NCBI RefSeq assembly: GCF_964340395.1
Contig: NC_135556.1
Coordinates: 15,769,600-15,833,599, forward strand
DNA: 64,000 bases
Reading direction: 5' to 3'
DNA from: Glandiceps talaboti
Taxonomy: Eukaryota; Hemichordata; Enteropneusta; Spengelidae
Shown here: positions 34,359 through 46,955 of the stretch, piece after piece
Layout of the letters: each line of letters begins with the position of its first letter
Position numbering within the stretch: the stretch's first letter is position 1
Notes under the pieces: model-generated
Told to the model about the DNA's origin: nothing
What the model saw: the letters and a program-made list of their open reading frames with translations, nothing else
Databases searched by the model: none
Made by a program: the position numbers and the translations under genes

Positions 34359-35584
34359 AGGACATAACGCACCTTTCTCTTATCGAAGGTAAAAATGATA
34401 GTACGTGTCCTCATTAAAACTGTTGCCTCAGATGGAATAAAGACGCTGCATACATATATAAATTCCATTAGAATCTTTCATCATTATCATATCGATAAAC
34501 ATTATTCAATTAAAACTTACATCCACAGACAAGGAAAGAAACCTTGAATACTAATTATGACAAATAGTCAGATACATCACCTCTGGAGCAAAGTCAGCAA
34601 TGTGTGTCTTTTCTCTTTCTAGTGCACTCTGAGATACAAAGATTGGAAAGTAACAGTTTTCGACACCAAGTTTCTTTATCCTCCTATCAAAAAACAATTT
34701 GATTTCCTCCCATATATTGTACGCCCAGGGACGCAAGACGTAGCAACCACTGACGTCATAGTACTCTATCATTTCAGATTTGGTGATAACCTATGGAAAT
34801 GGAATTTGGGGATATAAAGATGGTGGCGAGAGGGAGGGGGATAACAGAAAGAAGGGTAACGAAAAAAGCGGGCGACAAAGAATTCGTTTATGTGCTTTAT
34901 TCCTTCACCTTTACTATATGATATACAATGTATGTTTAACCATTCAGATGTCTTGAAATAATTGTATGTACGAAAAATCCCATGTGTTGGAACAAATCTT
35001 GATGGCACTTATGGTACCTATTGATAAGAAACGTATTGGCAAATTCAGAATAAAATTTGACGAAAGATAATTTCTGTAAATAAAATGAAAGTCTACCTGA
35101 GAATACCAGTCGGAAAGATTTTCTTCTTTCTTAGCTTCCATACCCAATCTTGATTGTTTCTTGGCTCCGTCTGTACTTGATTTTTCATATAATGATTTAT
35201 CAACATTGCTTTTATCAGTTTCATCTTTACCTGGTGGTATAGGAGTATCTTTCTTTTCTTGGTCAGTAGACATCTTACTTGGTTTTACATCTACTGGAGT
35301 GTGGTATCCTTAAATAAACAAATGGTGTACGTACGAATTATGAGGACAATTGGGGGCTTTGCTATGGGCCACATTGCCCCATGAGAGTCAGTAGACATGT
35401 TTATGCAATTAAGTGAACAATGAATATTCATGACTTTTAAGTGGCTATTACATTCAGTAAAAACGTCATGAAGCTGGTCGAGAACTGCAGTCAGTCCAAC
35501 TTCAATGACAAACCAATTAGGAGACGTGAACTTGAGATTGGTAAATATGAATAAAGTTGACAATTCCTTTATAGTCTAAACTAC

Positions 35585-35660
35585 GTTAATACTTTATTAC
35601 CGACGTTTTGACCCCCACATGGGAGATCTTAGAGGGGTGGGGTGGGGTGGGGGCATTTCT
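35585..35660 (-). mobile_element. Hammerhead-like retroelement relic in ProRS intron 1 (left arm)
   Basis: Inverted counterpart of 49630-49700. On the minus strand a GATCTCCC-TGGGGGTC hairpin is followed by AAAACGTCGG and an AATAAAG tail. The CTGATGA box is not preserved. It was present before the arm duplication. Confidence 0.35.
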
Positions 35661-36950
35661 TACCGCTGCACTAAGAAACGTGCGTGTAATAACTGTGTTG
35701 TCTGTGGAATGAATTACAATTCATGTCAATACTTATTGAATGAAAAGTTTCTGACCTATGGTGTACATACTTGGAAGTCAGTAAAATAAGTTGCCTCAAG
35801 GTTAGTATGTAATAAATCATAATAACGATATACGTGTGTAAGTACACTGCCACATAGCTTAAAGGAAGTCATTCAAACTGTTTTACCTCACAACATGAAA
35901 CGTTTATAGGGTGCTCGGGACATTTCTAAATTGCTAAAAAAATGACCAGTATAAAAAGGAAGCAAACCGGCCTACAGTTATTGTACTGAAATGTGAAGAT
36001 ATTAGTGGACAGGTAAACTGTAATGTATACTCAAGGGTTGTTGACTTCGGCCATATTGTTCAGTCACTCAAACATAAAACGGATATTTTGACAACATTGG
36101 TTGAACAATAATTCGTGGTGGTGGTGGTGGTGGTGGTGACAGTGGAGAGGGTTGGGGTTGCGGAAATGATGGTTGGGTTAGTAATACTTTACTATTGACA
36201 TCGCAGTGAAATCTAAAAGGTCAATTAGTAATTTTTCATTAGTTGGTATAACTATTCCTTACAATTTTACACAGGCTGAAAACGAAACTACACGATATAT
36301 TTGTTCCATGGGTGACGACTTGGCGAAATAATTCAGTGTTCGTAACATATAGTGAAAAGTAAGATAACGTTTGCAGTATACCTCAACATATACAGCACGA
36401 TATTAGTTTTTGAGTGTGAATATTTCTGTTTTTATAAACCTGGCATAGGGTAACCGATTTTACCACGAACCAAAAACAGTTGCATCATCAAGTATACATT
36501 ATACATAGGGGGCAGCATCGCAAACGATTTGGTAAACATAGTAATATGTGAATTGGACTAAGCTGTATATTTCAACATGAAAAATTATCTTATAATATAT
36601 CATACAGTGAATTCATAAAATAACTATATCAGCAAACAATACAACTGACGTCACAAAAGTGGATAAACTACAATAATTTTTTTAGTAATTCATCAGACCA
36701 GAATGCATAAAATCCATAAGGCTAGCTATAAGAACGTTGTCTTCTTGTCGAAAATGTCAAACGTACAGAGATTACACCACACGGGCACTAGTACTGTTAT
36801 TCGCTTACCTTTGATTGCACTGACTGACAGGGCAGGGCCTCTTCTCAAAACGTTTCGGACTAGGAAAAGTTTAAGTACTGATTCAGAAAAGTTGAGTAAC
36901 AGTAGTGAGTCGTTCGTGTATCTGATATGAAACCCTTCACTCGTTGTCAT

Positions 36951-38393
36951 TCGTTGCTGACTGGGTAAATCAATTGCTGTTTTATAATCCTGTAAATACT
37001 ACAGGAAATTAAAGGCATGATCTCAAGTATGAATGCAACTTTGTACGTATAGCTGGCGCTCTTTAAAACTTCAAAAACTTCTGTCGGTGCCAACTCTGTG
37101 TAGTCATTGACATGGGTATCTTGACACTTCTGTTAGCAAGATATTTCTATGTTTTTTTCATCTTACCTTTACGAACGTTCGTTCGACGCCATGGAATATT
37201 ACATTAAATTGGATTTTCGTACTCTAAAATGTGTTATGTTCCTGATAAACCCCTTTGCAAAGAGGGCGTCAAACCAGAGGTGAACTTTTACTTTAAACAC
37301 ATATTCAGCTAATAAATGAATCAAACTGGCATTGTGTTTTCATGAAAATATAGTCGACAAACCTATCATTTCTGTAGTAATAGAACATTTCTTATAAAAG
37401 TCCAATCCACGAATTCAAATTTCCATCAAATATTTACAAAATTCCATAGCATTCGGTAGGATTCTACAGAAAGTCTATAACCATTCCCTAGAAAACTATA
37501 CCCTTAGATTCTGGCAAACATTCCTAAAATGGCTGCGTACAGTTAATGAAGCTCAACATGGCAGAAAATTACCCAAGTTTTGACATTTCAAAGTCATTAT
37601 ATGTTTCATTTTATTTCTAAAATTCACGTACATATCAACAAAGATCTACTAAAACGCAAGTTGCAAATATGTTTGATTTGACCTTTCCTTTAAAAGTCGG
37701 TGGTTTACTATTAAAGGATTGAATATGCGAGTGGGAACATATAGAAACATAATACAAAATACCTTTGCAACAAAAAATTGATGTATATATCAATTTCCAG
37801 GCTGGTATTATAAAACTAACAGGACTTGAAACAATCGCTTTGATTCAAATATCACAATGTGGTCAGAAAAAAAGCAATGTAGGCGCCATAATCACCATTT
37901 GTTGGGAGGCATAATTAATTATAGTGTAACCCCTTGTCCAACATACACGTTAACCGACTTACTTCTGAATAATATCAATAATTCCAGCCTGGTGCCACTA
38001 TCTGTTTCTCGTCACTTTCATGGGTTGACTATTTTTAATATTTGGATGAAAATAGAACATGTAGTTACCATGGGTCGCTCCAATATAAATTGCCCTACAC
38101 GGAGCCACCTTCAACAACTGTTCAATCATCGATGAAAACTATACTTTCCCTACTCATTTTTTTGCAGCTTTTCATGTTTTTTTTTCATGTGAAAGTATCT
38201 CGGTAGATCACAAAAAAGCTGGGCGAGGAATGTTTGTGTATAGTTTTGTTTGTTGGCAGAAAAATTTGTTCTACTGAAATTATTGAAAAGAAAAACGCTC
38301 TTTCCTTGATGAGTTAAACACTTTCATAGTTCATTAGTTTATAGCGTGAGCTATCAGCCTGTTAGTTTAACCAGTCATCATGTCTAGACTATT
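36951..38393. other. Inner part of left arm, upstream of ProRS leader exon; no gene seen
   Basis: Shared with the right arm at about 46956-48378. If the leader exon is right, the proximal few hundred bases should include the ProRS promoter. No TATA box was identified and no conserved reading frame is seen. Confidence 0.45.
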
Positions 38394-38743
38394 AAAGTGA
38401 CCATGTGGATAAGGACTAGGTATTTATTTTTGGATTTTTAATTCATAAAACATTTTTATCACGGTTAACTACTTGAAAAACGAATGTGGCACAACATTGA
38501 CCAAATCTGTGTTTGTAACTCAATACATTGCAAAAAACTAAACAATGTGTAAAATGTTGTTATTGTATGTAAAATAACAACCATTGTATTAATCTCTTAC
38601 AAAATAGTTACATTTTGTAATACATACAAGGACTTGGCATATGTTCTTCGACGTTGATTTTTCAAGCAGGAAGTCGTGATAAAATTGTTTCATAAATCAA
38701 AATTCCAAAATGAATACACAATCCTTATCCATAAGGCCACTTT
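38394..38743. mobile_element. Foldback (MITE-like) element, left arm copy
   Basis: About 350 bp with imperfect terminal inverted repeats of about 85 nt: 38394-38480 and 38659-38743, both carrying GGATAAGGA and a CTACTTGAAAA-type inner end in mirrored form. It has no coding frame and no clear target-site duplication. The same element is in the right arm, so insertion preceded the arm duplication. Confidence 0.6.
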
Positions 38744-39058
38744 GACATATATACTCCCTGCTTAGAAACTTTAGTACAATAAAATTTCAAGCAAGCAAGC
38801 AGACAAACAAACAAAATATACGTTATATTAATCCTTTATGAGGATGAAACACAGTGGATTACATAATAACCGCTGAAATGGAACAATACAAATAAATGAT
38901 CTCGTACAACAGCTGCAAGGACATTGTCATAATGCCATTTAACACATGCAAGATATTTATTCTAGCTGTGTATAATTAGACGTATCAAATACAGCTGTGC
39001 GCATGCTCGAATTCGTTTTACGAAGTAGGACCTAGGATCTAGGAATAACTACGCCAAC

Positions 39059-42000
39059 ATGTCCTCCGAGGAAAGCAAAGTGGATCAACAATACAATGCT
39101 GATTTGGGATCGATATATCACACACCTAAAGAGGAGACAATGACACCTATTTCTGCAAGTATAAAAGGTACTTTTATGATTTTAAAATTAGACGGTGACT
39201 TGAAATCAGAATTTGAAATGTACTGCTTGATAATTTGATGTTATACTGATGACACAGTCAGGCAACATAGAACATGATTGCCTTTTTTGATTCAAAATAC
39301 AAGATTTACTGCCCATACAATGGTCGAGAAAATATAAATCACAAATCCGGCATCCTAGTACCACAGAATGAATAATTTTATTTTAATATTTATAAAACAC
39401 AACAACAACAACAACAACAACCACAACAACAGCAACAACAACAACAACAACAGTTTTAGTTTTGATAAGCAATTTTCATAATTAATAATTTTGGGTAATT
39501 AAGCCATATGGAAGAATGCACACTTCAAATTCCATAAAATGTGGTTAAAACCTGTAAGCGTGTTGGCATAGCTTTTTTTTAAAGGTCTGATGAGTAATTT
39601 GCACAAATAATAATTTTCAGTAACCAGGTTATTTCTTAAGAATGCATACTTCAAAATTCATCTAACTTAGTACACACATAAGACATAACAAATCACACGT
39701 ATTTGACATAATGTTATTTTTTAAAAGTAGTATGGAATTGTGATGTGTAATTTGCATAAATAATCATTTTTTTATTATTAGGTATGCTTTAAATTTCATA
39801 TAGTTTCATATAATTAATTTATTTTCCAATTAAGAGGTACATCATGTAAAAGAGTTATAGCTCAGACTTTTGCATTCCAACAATATGTGTAGGACCAACA
39901 AATCTATGGTATTGCCCTTATGGGATGCATTCAGTTTAAATCTGTTCTTGTACGTATAAAAAGTACAGTGGTACAGATTACAGTCAAAAGTAAATAGTTG
40001 ATTTAAGCAGTACGTCGACTACTGAATTACGACTCTGGTGATTTTACGGACTTTATTGGAACAGTTGACAATTTAGAAAAAAATAAAATGGCCCGATTAC
40101 GGAGTACGGAGTACGAAAATACCCTTGGCAACCCTTTAATAAGTATTGAAACCCCTTGTTATTTTACAGGTGTGATTCCTAGTTGGTTAAAGGGCAGCCT
40201 ACTTCGTGTGGGGTCCAATATGTTTGAAGTTGGAAAAGACAAGTATAATCATTGGTTTGATGGTTTGGCTTTGTTACTTCGCTTTAACATCAGCGATGGT
40301 GACGTCACTTTTCAAAGCCAATACCTACGAAGTGAGACTTACAAGAAATCGTTGGAGGCCAATAGAATCATTGTCACCGAAGCAGGTACAAGGGCCTCTC
40401 CTGATCCTTGTAAAAGTATTTTTCGGAAAATATTTTCGTATTTCATTGATGATGATGGTGATTCACAGTCGGATAACAATGCCATCAGCTGGGTTCAGAT
40501 TGGTGAGGATTTCTACGTGTATGGAGAAGGTACCCAGATAATGAAAGCCGACAAAGACTCCCTGAATGACATGAACCAAAAGGTCAGTTAATTACCAGTA
40601 AACAACTCCGGGTGATATGCCCGGCCCCAAGGTTTTGACCAGTTGACGACATATACAAATATGCAATTGATAGTCAAGGCCACGTGTCACCATTCTCGCA
40701 AGCCGGAGCAATTTTTCCTGGCTGACGCAAAGAAAAATAATGAATTTCGGCGTTGGCTGATAAGACTCACCGTAGAGGGCGTGTGATGTATGACGATGAC
40801 TTGTCACATGTGTGAGCGCAGGGTAAAGGATGAATAATTAATTTTGTTCTCGCGATTTTACGGATTTCTCATATCATTTTTCTTCATATTTCAAATTTTA
40901 AATATTGCCACCATAACTATTGTTCCCTTTCACTGTTTTTGCCTATTTCCGACAGTTATCACTGTCTTATCAGAGTTTACCAGATTTGCATTCATTAGTC
41001 ACTAGTATAGTGCTAATCCTAGAACAACCTCACTGGCAATGTGCATTGCATAGTAAGTGTACACATCCACTGATAATGATCCGACTAATGGAAGCACACT
41101 GTCATTTCTTTGCAGTTTGATATCTCACAGTATTTTGCCCTACATACTTCAACTGCTCATCCCCACACGGCTGAAAATGGAGATCTATACAATATGGGAT
41201 CAAACTTTGCCTTTAATTCATCGTACAAGATTGTAAAAATCCCGAAACCAAGCCCCGGTATGTATATAATGTTTGTGTCCTATTTAATTTCAACACTTTG
41301 TTTGGCTGCTATTAATCAAGATGAACTTATGTTATGAAGATGTGGCCTTTATACACAGAGTCTTAATTTGCATCATTTTTTGAACGAAATTGTGCTGTTT
41401 GTAATTTTAGTTTTTTTTTAACTGAGCACATGCATATTGAAGTTTGCTTTTTGTATAATACTTTCCCACTTTGTGGTCAAAGCGCTTTCCAATTATTACC
41501 CCTGGCATCTATAGCGGCACAACGGACATTTTAATCCTCAACTCCCTGGGAGCATACAATCCAATGCAGCCTTTATAAGCGCATAGGATTAAAGCATTCA
41601 CATTGCAACTTTTATCCTACCAGGTCCCCAATTATACAGCTAGGTAGATAATTACAATATAGCAGCATATTTATATTTCTTGATCAATGAACAGGCACCG
41701 ACGATCCACTGAAAGACGCTTCCCTAGTATGCTCCTTTCCAGTGAGTCAGTTCCATCCTTCGTACTATCACAGTTTTGGTATGAGTGAAAATTACTTCGT
41801 CTTCGTGGAGCAGTCATTGGTGATCAATCTCCTGAAATTACAATTCAGGAATATGACAGACAAATCAGTTCTTGACTGTTTTGAGTACCGCGGAGATCAA
41901 CCAGCTCGTTTCTACGTGGTTAAACGTGATACTGGTGAGGTTCTACCTATCAAGTATACAACCATTCCATTCTTCATGTTTCACCACATTAATACTTATG

Positions 42001-42814
42001 AAGAGGATGGTCACATCATAGCAGATGTCAGCGGTTACAAAGATGGCGACGTATTTCCCGATCTGTATCTAGAGCCACTACGGAAGGGTATTGTACCAAG
42101 AGGTCCCCAACCATGGAGATTTGTTTTGCCTTTAAGTATAGACAAGGTAAGTAATTTACAAGTTTTGTTTATTTTTTAAAAGTACATATACTTTGCCTTT
42201 GCCTCGATTCGGATAATAAACTGCGAGATTCGTCGTTGGTGGCGCTCTGTTTAGCAAACAGCGAATCTTTCATCAGGCTATGTGGATACATACACGCTAA
42301 AACTGCACTAGCTGCAACTGGATTTAAAAAATATATATATATAATGACTTATATTGTTCACCATGACATGTATTCAATCTATACGGGAAGGCATATGCAG
42401 TACATAGTATTTTGCAATACAACCAATCAAATTGTTTTTGGGGTCCGCACCCAATGATTATCCACAAGACGTGACTTGTTTTAAAAAGCGAGTCATTCAC
42501 TCGCTCTTATTACACAGCTGACGGGTTATAAAAATGCAAAAGTGTAAAAGGAAATGTAGACTATTCTTAGACTACTAGTCCAATATTATACATGTTGGCC
42601 TGCATGCATTTGTAGTGGCAAGATGCAAGGGCGATGATGAAATATGGAGTGAGTATTCTAAAACAAGATAGGAGTGATAATTGAACAGAAGTGGTGACAT
42701 ACTAAGTATTTTGTTCCTAAAATACCTTCGTACACAATTTTGAATGATTACATTATCAAGATGAATGTTGGCAATTTTAACATCGATCAACGTCGTATCG
42801 AATTTTGAAAATTA

Positions 42815-42857
<43 letters not shown>

Positions 42858-42866
42858 TATTCATTA

Positions 42867-42953
<87 letters not shown>

Positions 42954-44593
42954 TTCTTCAATGGAAAAAAAATATACAGAAAGCCGCATTAGGGACGGAA
43001 TGTGTCAAACTAGAAGGTATGACTGCTTCAGCTGTTAAGAAGGGAAATAACAGCGTATATTGTATGTATGAACCACTCATAGACTATGGTAAGTGAAATA
43101 GGAATGTCTTAACTTCATATTTCAGTCACCAATATCAACAATGTCATCCTTTAAGCAGTTAAACCGTGTCACTGTTCTAGATTTCAACATTTACTGTTGA
43201 TGTGTGTTGTATATAAGCACACGGTTACCTCTTAATTATATGCACTCATAGCATACTATACTGGGTACGTAGAACCCTGCATTCATAGAATCTCACACCT
43301 GGTAAACTACTTACATTTACTGAAATAACCACACAGAGAGCCTTACCAAAAGGTACACAGATGAATGATATATTAAAGATGTCAGCAAAGAAAGCCCTTG
43401 TATGCAGGTAAAATAACAATTTTACATGTACATTTCAGAACTTGAATTACCCAGAATGAACTATGATCATTATAATACCAAACCATACAGATATGCATAT
43501 GGAATGGGAAGATTCTTTCAAGACGTAAGTTAAGTTTGTTTCTATGATTGAACAAATTTTGTAAATAATAACTTATATACACAAAGAGCAATCGTGACAA
43601 TTACAAACATCATACGAAGAATTTCAAGTTCTGCTTTTAAAAGATGAACCAGTCACGTGATATCAGCTGAGTGTGTAGGAGACAGCGATGAAGATATAGA
43701 GGCAGATTTAAGAATTATGCATAATGTTAAAAAATTCTATTTTTTTTCGAAAATAAAATTGGAAATATTTCGAGTTGTTAAGTATATCGAGAACTGATGC
43801 AGGTAAATGTTGGTATAGTAGGAACAAAAGTTGTCTGGTCGTCATCATTTATAGCGGGAGATAGTGAGATAATTTGGGCCTTTTGCAATCATATCAAGCA
43901 GTCTTCCATTACTATAATTTATGTCTGCATAGCTGGTAAAAATGGATGCCAAAGAGAAGACGCACAAACTTTGGCATGAAGAACACTGCTTCGCATCTGA
44001 ACCTATATTTGTACCTGCACCAGATGCAAAGGAAGAAGATGAAGGTATGTTTTCATTTAATAGGTTTTCAACGCTCAGTTACTGTACAATAACACTTCAT
44101 GTATTCGTATTGTGACGAGAATTGGATAGGATGACCCTTCAGGTAAATTCTACAACCACTACAAATCTGAAATGATTTATTGTTGATAGCTATAGGTGGA
44201 TGGTTTGAAAAAATTGTAACGACCCAAATTTTCAGTGTAATATTTTTTTAACAGTCAATCTTTATGTTATGTGTTGCATGCCATGCCCATACGTTCTCGT
44301 AGTTCACCTGAGAAAGCAAATTTTCCATTTTAATTAGTCCGGGATAGAAATTTCTCCAAAGGCACATATTTTCCCTTTTTGTGATATTATCATTATACAC
44401 AAATACTAGTATTTAGAATGTCTCTCCTTTATATTCAGGTGTGGTATTGTCTGCTGTCACAACATCACAGGAGTCAAAACAGGCTTTCCTCCTTGTATTG
44501 GATGCCCAGACCTTCACAGAAATAGCACGTGCCGAAGTACCGACAGAAATTCCTGTTAGTGTCCATGGCATGTTTGCGCCAAACAAAGAATAA
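39059..44593 (+). CDS. Carotenoid cleavage oxygenase (BCO1/BCO2/RPE65 family)
   Basis: Non-heme iron oxygenase of the beta-carotene oxygenase/RPE65 family, which cleaves carotenoids or isomerises retinoid esters. Eight exons: 39059-39167, 40170-40582, 41116-41257, 41695-42146, 42980-43088, 43439-43524, 43933-44044, 44439-44593; 1,578 nt, 525 aa, all junctions in phase. The N-terminus [16 protein letters not shown] leads into [13 protein letters not shown], then [11 protein letters not shown] and PDPCKSIF. All four iron-ligand histidines have their usual contexts: TAHPH (about 189), SYYHSFGM (about 247), FHHIN (about 318) and VHGMF (about 517), with spacing close to human BCO1. The late [14 protein letters not shown] and [17 protein letters not shown] blocks also fit. 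The usual RNGPGMF is RVGSNMF here, an odd change in a conserved glycine-proline loop. Substrate and cleavage position cannot be assigned. It is the only gene recognised in the spacer of the inverted duplication and is intact. Confidence 0.92.
39398..39452. repeat. ACA/CAA trinucleotide microsatellite in oxygenase intron 1
   Basis: CAA-type repeats with two interruptions. Confidence 0.9.
41460..41645. repeat. Possible dispersed repeat with GCGCTTT motif in oxygenase intron 3
   Basis: A stretch beginning near CAAAGCGCTTTCCAATTATT and ending near CCCCAATTATACAGCTAGGT resembles short dispersed repeats common in marine invertebrate genomes. This is recognised by wording only; no ends were defined. 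Confidence 0.25.
42215..42290 (-). mobile_element. Hammerhead-like relic in oxygenase intron 4
   Basis: On the minus strand CTGATGA is followed by AAGATTCGCTGTTTG, a CTAAACAG return and AACGACGAATC. The order recalls a decayed hammerhead of a Penelope-like element. No element body is recognised. Confidence 0.25.
42817..42952. repeat. GATT microsatellite in oxygenase intron 4
   Basis: About 30 GATT units with one interruption, ending about 27 nt before the acceptor of exon 5 (42980). Confidence 0.95.
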
Positions 44594-45415
44594 GACGGTC
44601 AATAATACAGACGCATGCGCAGTTACATTAAGATTAAAATCGTTCCTTGAATGTGCTCAAACGTAAAGATAAGTCTAAATTTGAATTTTTTGGTATACAC
44701 TAAATAAATCTGGTTAATATTTTATTTGTAAGGGCCATTATTTGGATTAGGAAAGAACACGACTTGGTGATTTGTTTCACCAACAGCGAATACAATTTAG
44801 TATTAGCTCCGTTTCATCGAGATTTGATTGAAATCAATCGCCAGGTTAATGGGCAAACCAATGCATACTGTAAAATGTTTGACAAAAATTCATTTGTGGC
44901 AGTCAGTCAACATAATTTATTGTAAGTAGAAGGTTTAACATCTTTTACCATAAACCTAGATATTTATTGATATTTACTTTTAAATTTTAAATGCAAAAAT
45001 AATGGTTTACTGAAGCTTCCCACAGAAACACTCAGTAACAGTTATTCCTCAACGACAAACCCTGACTGTGATTTGAATATCTGATAAACAAAACAACCCA
45101 AGTTTTAGCTATATTATATGCGAAGCTCCCAGGACTGTGAGAGAGTCTAGTATATCCCTAGGTTTCGTTGATATTTCCCAATAAAAATACCCACATTACA
45201 GGAATTCTCTGCATTCTGTAATTGTCGGTCTGTCGGATTTCACAATGAATCTACAACAAATGTACAACATTGCTGTAATTCTGACGGTTCTGTTGAACAT
45301 TGATGGATTTTCAATACTAATATAATATATTTGAGTTTACTATATATTTGTTTGCCTTTATTTTGTAACCATCTGTTTATTATTTTTGAGATATATTTAT
45401 GTTGTAACAAAGTAT

Positions 45416-45493
<78 letters not shown>

Positions 45494-45685
45494 AGATCTC
45501 AACTATTATTATGATCTATCATAAATATTTTGTCCTCTTAAATTCTTAAATTTAATATTATAAATATAAATATAAATATAAATATTAAAACGACAGCAAG
45601 CAATATATAGTTGGGAAAACGTTAGTCTTAATTCCATTGTATTTTAAAATAATATTTGAATATATTCAACCTAACATTTTCTGAT
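44594..45685. other. Stretch after the oxygenase gene; no gene seen
   Basis: It includes the likely oxygenase 3' UTR (an AATAAA lies at about 44702) and a TA microsatellite at 45419-45491. No conserved frame is recognised. Confidence 0.5.
45419..45491. repeat. TA dinucleotide microsatellite
   Basis: Pure TA run in the spacer of the inverted duplication. Confidence 0.95.
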
Positions 45686-45689
45686 GTGA

Positions 45690-46345
45690 ATACTGAGTAA
45701 CAACCTAGGAGAGCGTGAACGGGCTAAGAGAGCGTTTACATTAAATTTCCCGTGGTTCGAAGTAAAGCGGGAAATTATTGTCTGTGCATGACGTAATTAC
45801 GTGCTAATCGTTACGTTGGCAAGCTTTGCACAGGTGTTCTGTGCAACGCGGTGTATTTAAACGAATGTTTGGGAGTATTCGTCAGTCGAGCATTGCCACT
45901 GTGTGCAGTGATATCCACTTCAAAAAAAGTTTGTTTTTTAGTCTGGCAAAATTCGGTTTCTTTCGGAATTCATTTTTTGTTCAGTTGTTTGCTTCGATTG
46001 ATATTTTGCAAAGCCTTTTTCGTATTCTGTAAAAAAGATACTCGACTTTTTTAGCACCTGCAGCATTGCATTCGAGTACAGGTTTCCAGACGTTTTTCCC
46101 CTAAAAATTGCAGGGTTTTTATTTCTGATTTTTCCTGGGCGGCCAGGTGCTTCTTGTACTTTTTGAGATTCGTTTTATGCAGACCTCTTCCGTAATGTTT
46201 TCCAGGGTCTTTCGCAAGTTTCGTACCGGTAGCCAGTGTGGCTGTCCGGCTTTTCAGTACTTCTTGTATTGTTCTAATAAAGTTCTGCGTGGCCGTGCAC
46301 ACATTAAACAGGCAACGCTTCCTCCTACTATGATTTGCGTCATGT
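45690..46345 (+). mobile_element. Possible solo LTR-like sequence
   Basis: A stretch of different base composition between the oxygenase gene and the right arm. It has a TATA-like GTATTTAAAC near 45850 and an AATAAAG signal near 46277 in LTR-like order. No internal protein genes accompany it, exact ends and target duplication were not found, and the family is unknown. If real it is an old fossil. Confidence 0.25.
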
Positions 46346-46630
46346 GAGTGTTTGTGTGTGTAGTCTGGTTAAGACATAATATAGTCATCCTTCTATCTAA
46401 TTATACACAGCTAGAATAAGTATCTTGTATGTGTTAAATGTCATTATCACAATGTCCTTGCAGCTGTTGTACGAGATCATTTTTATTGTCCCATTTCAGC
46501 GGTTATTATGAAATCCATTGTGTTTCATCCTTCATAAAGGTTTAATTAAAAGTATATTTTATTTGTTTTTTTTAAATTTTAATGAATAATTTCAATGTAT
46601 TAACATTTCTAAGTAGGGAATATAAATGTC

Positions 46631-46955
46631 AAAGTGGCCACATGGATAAGGATTGTGTATTTATTTTGGAATTTTGATTTATGAAACAATTTTATCATGG
46701 CTTCCTACTTGAAAAAGTCCTTGTATATATTAACTAAATCAATTGTAAGAGATTAATACAATCGTTGTTATTTTACATACAATAACAAACATTTTACACA
46801 TTGTTTAGGTTTTTGCAATGTATTGAGTTACAAACACAGATTTGGTCAATGTTGTTCCACATTCATTTTTCAAGTAGGAAACCATGATGATAAAAATGTT
46901 TTATGAATTAGAAATCCAAAAATAAATACCTAATCCTTATCCACATGGTCACTTT
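46631..46955. mobile_element. Foldback (MITE-like) element, right arm copy
   Basis: Counterpart of 38394-38743, about 325 bp, with terminal inverted repeats at about 46631-46715 and 46870-46955. Confidence 0.6.

Noticed and set aside
40088-40169. [14 protein letters not shown] as the true start of the oxygenase
   Set aside because: Exon 1 at 39059-39167 supplies the family-conserved EETMTPISA block in matching phase; kept only as a possible alternative start.
46051-46302. 83-aa Lys-rich minus-strand frame
   Set aside because: No family resemblance, and it lies in the LTR-like stretch antisense to the polyadenylation signal.
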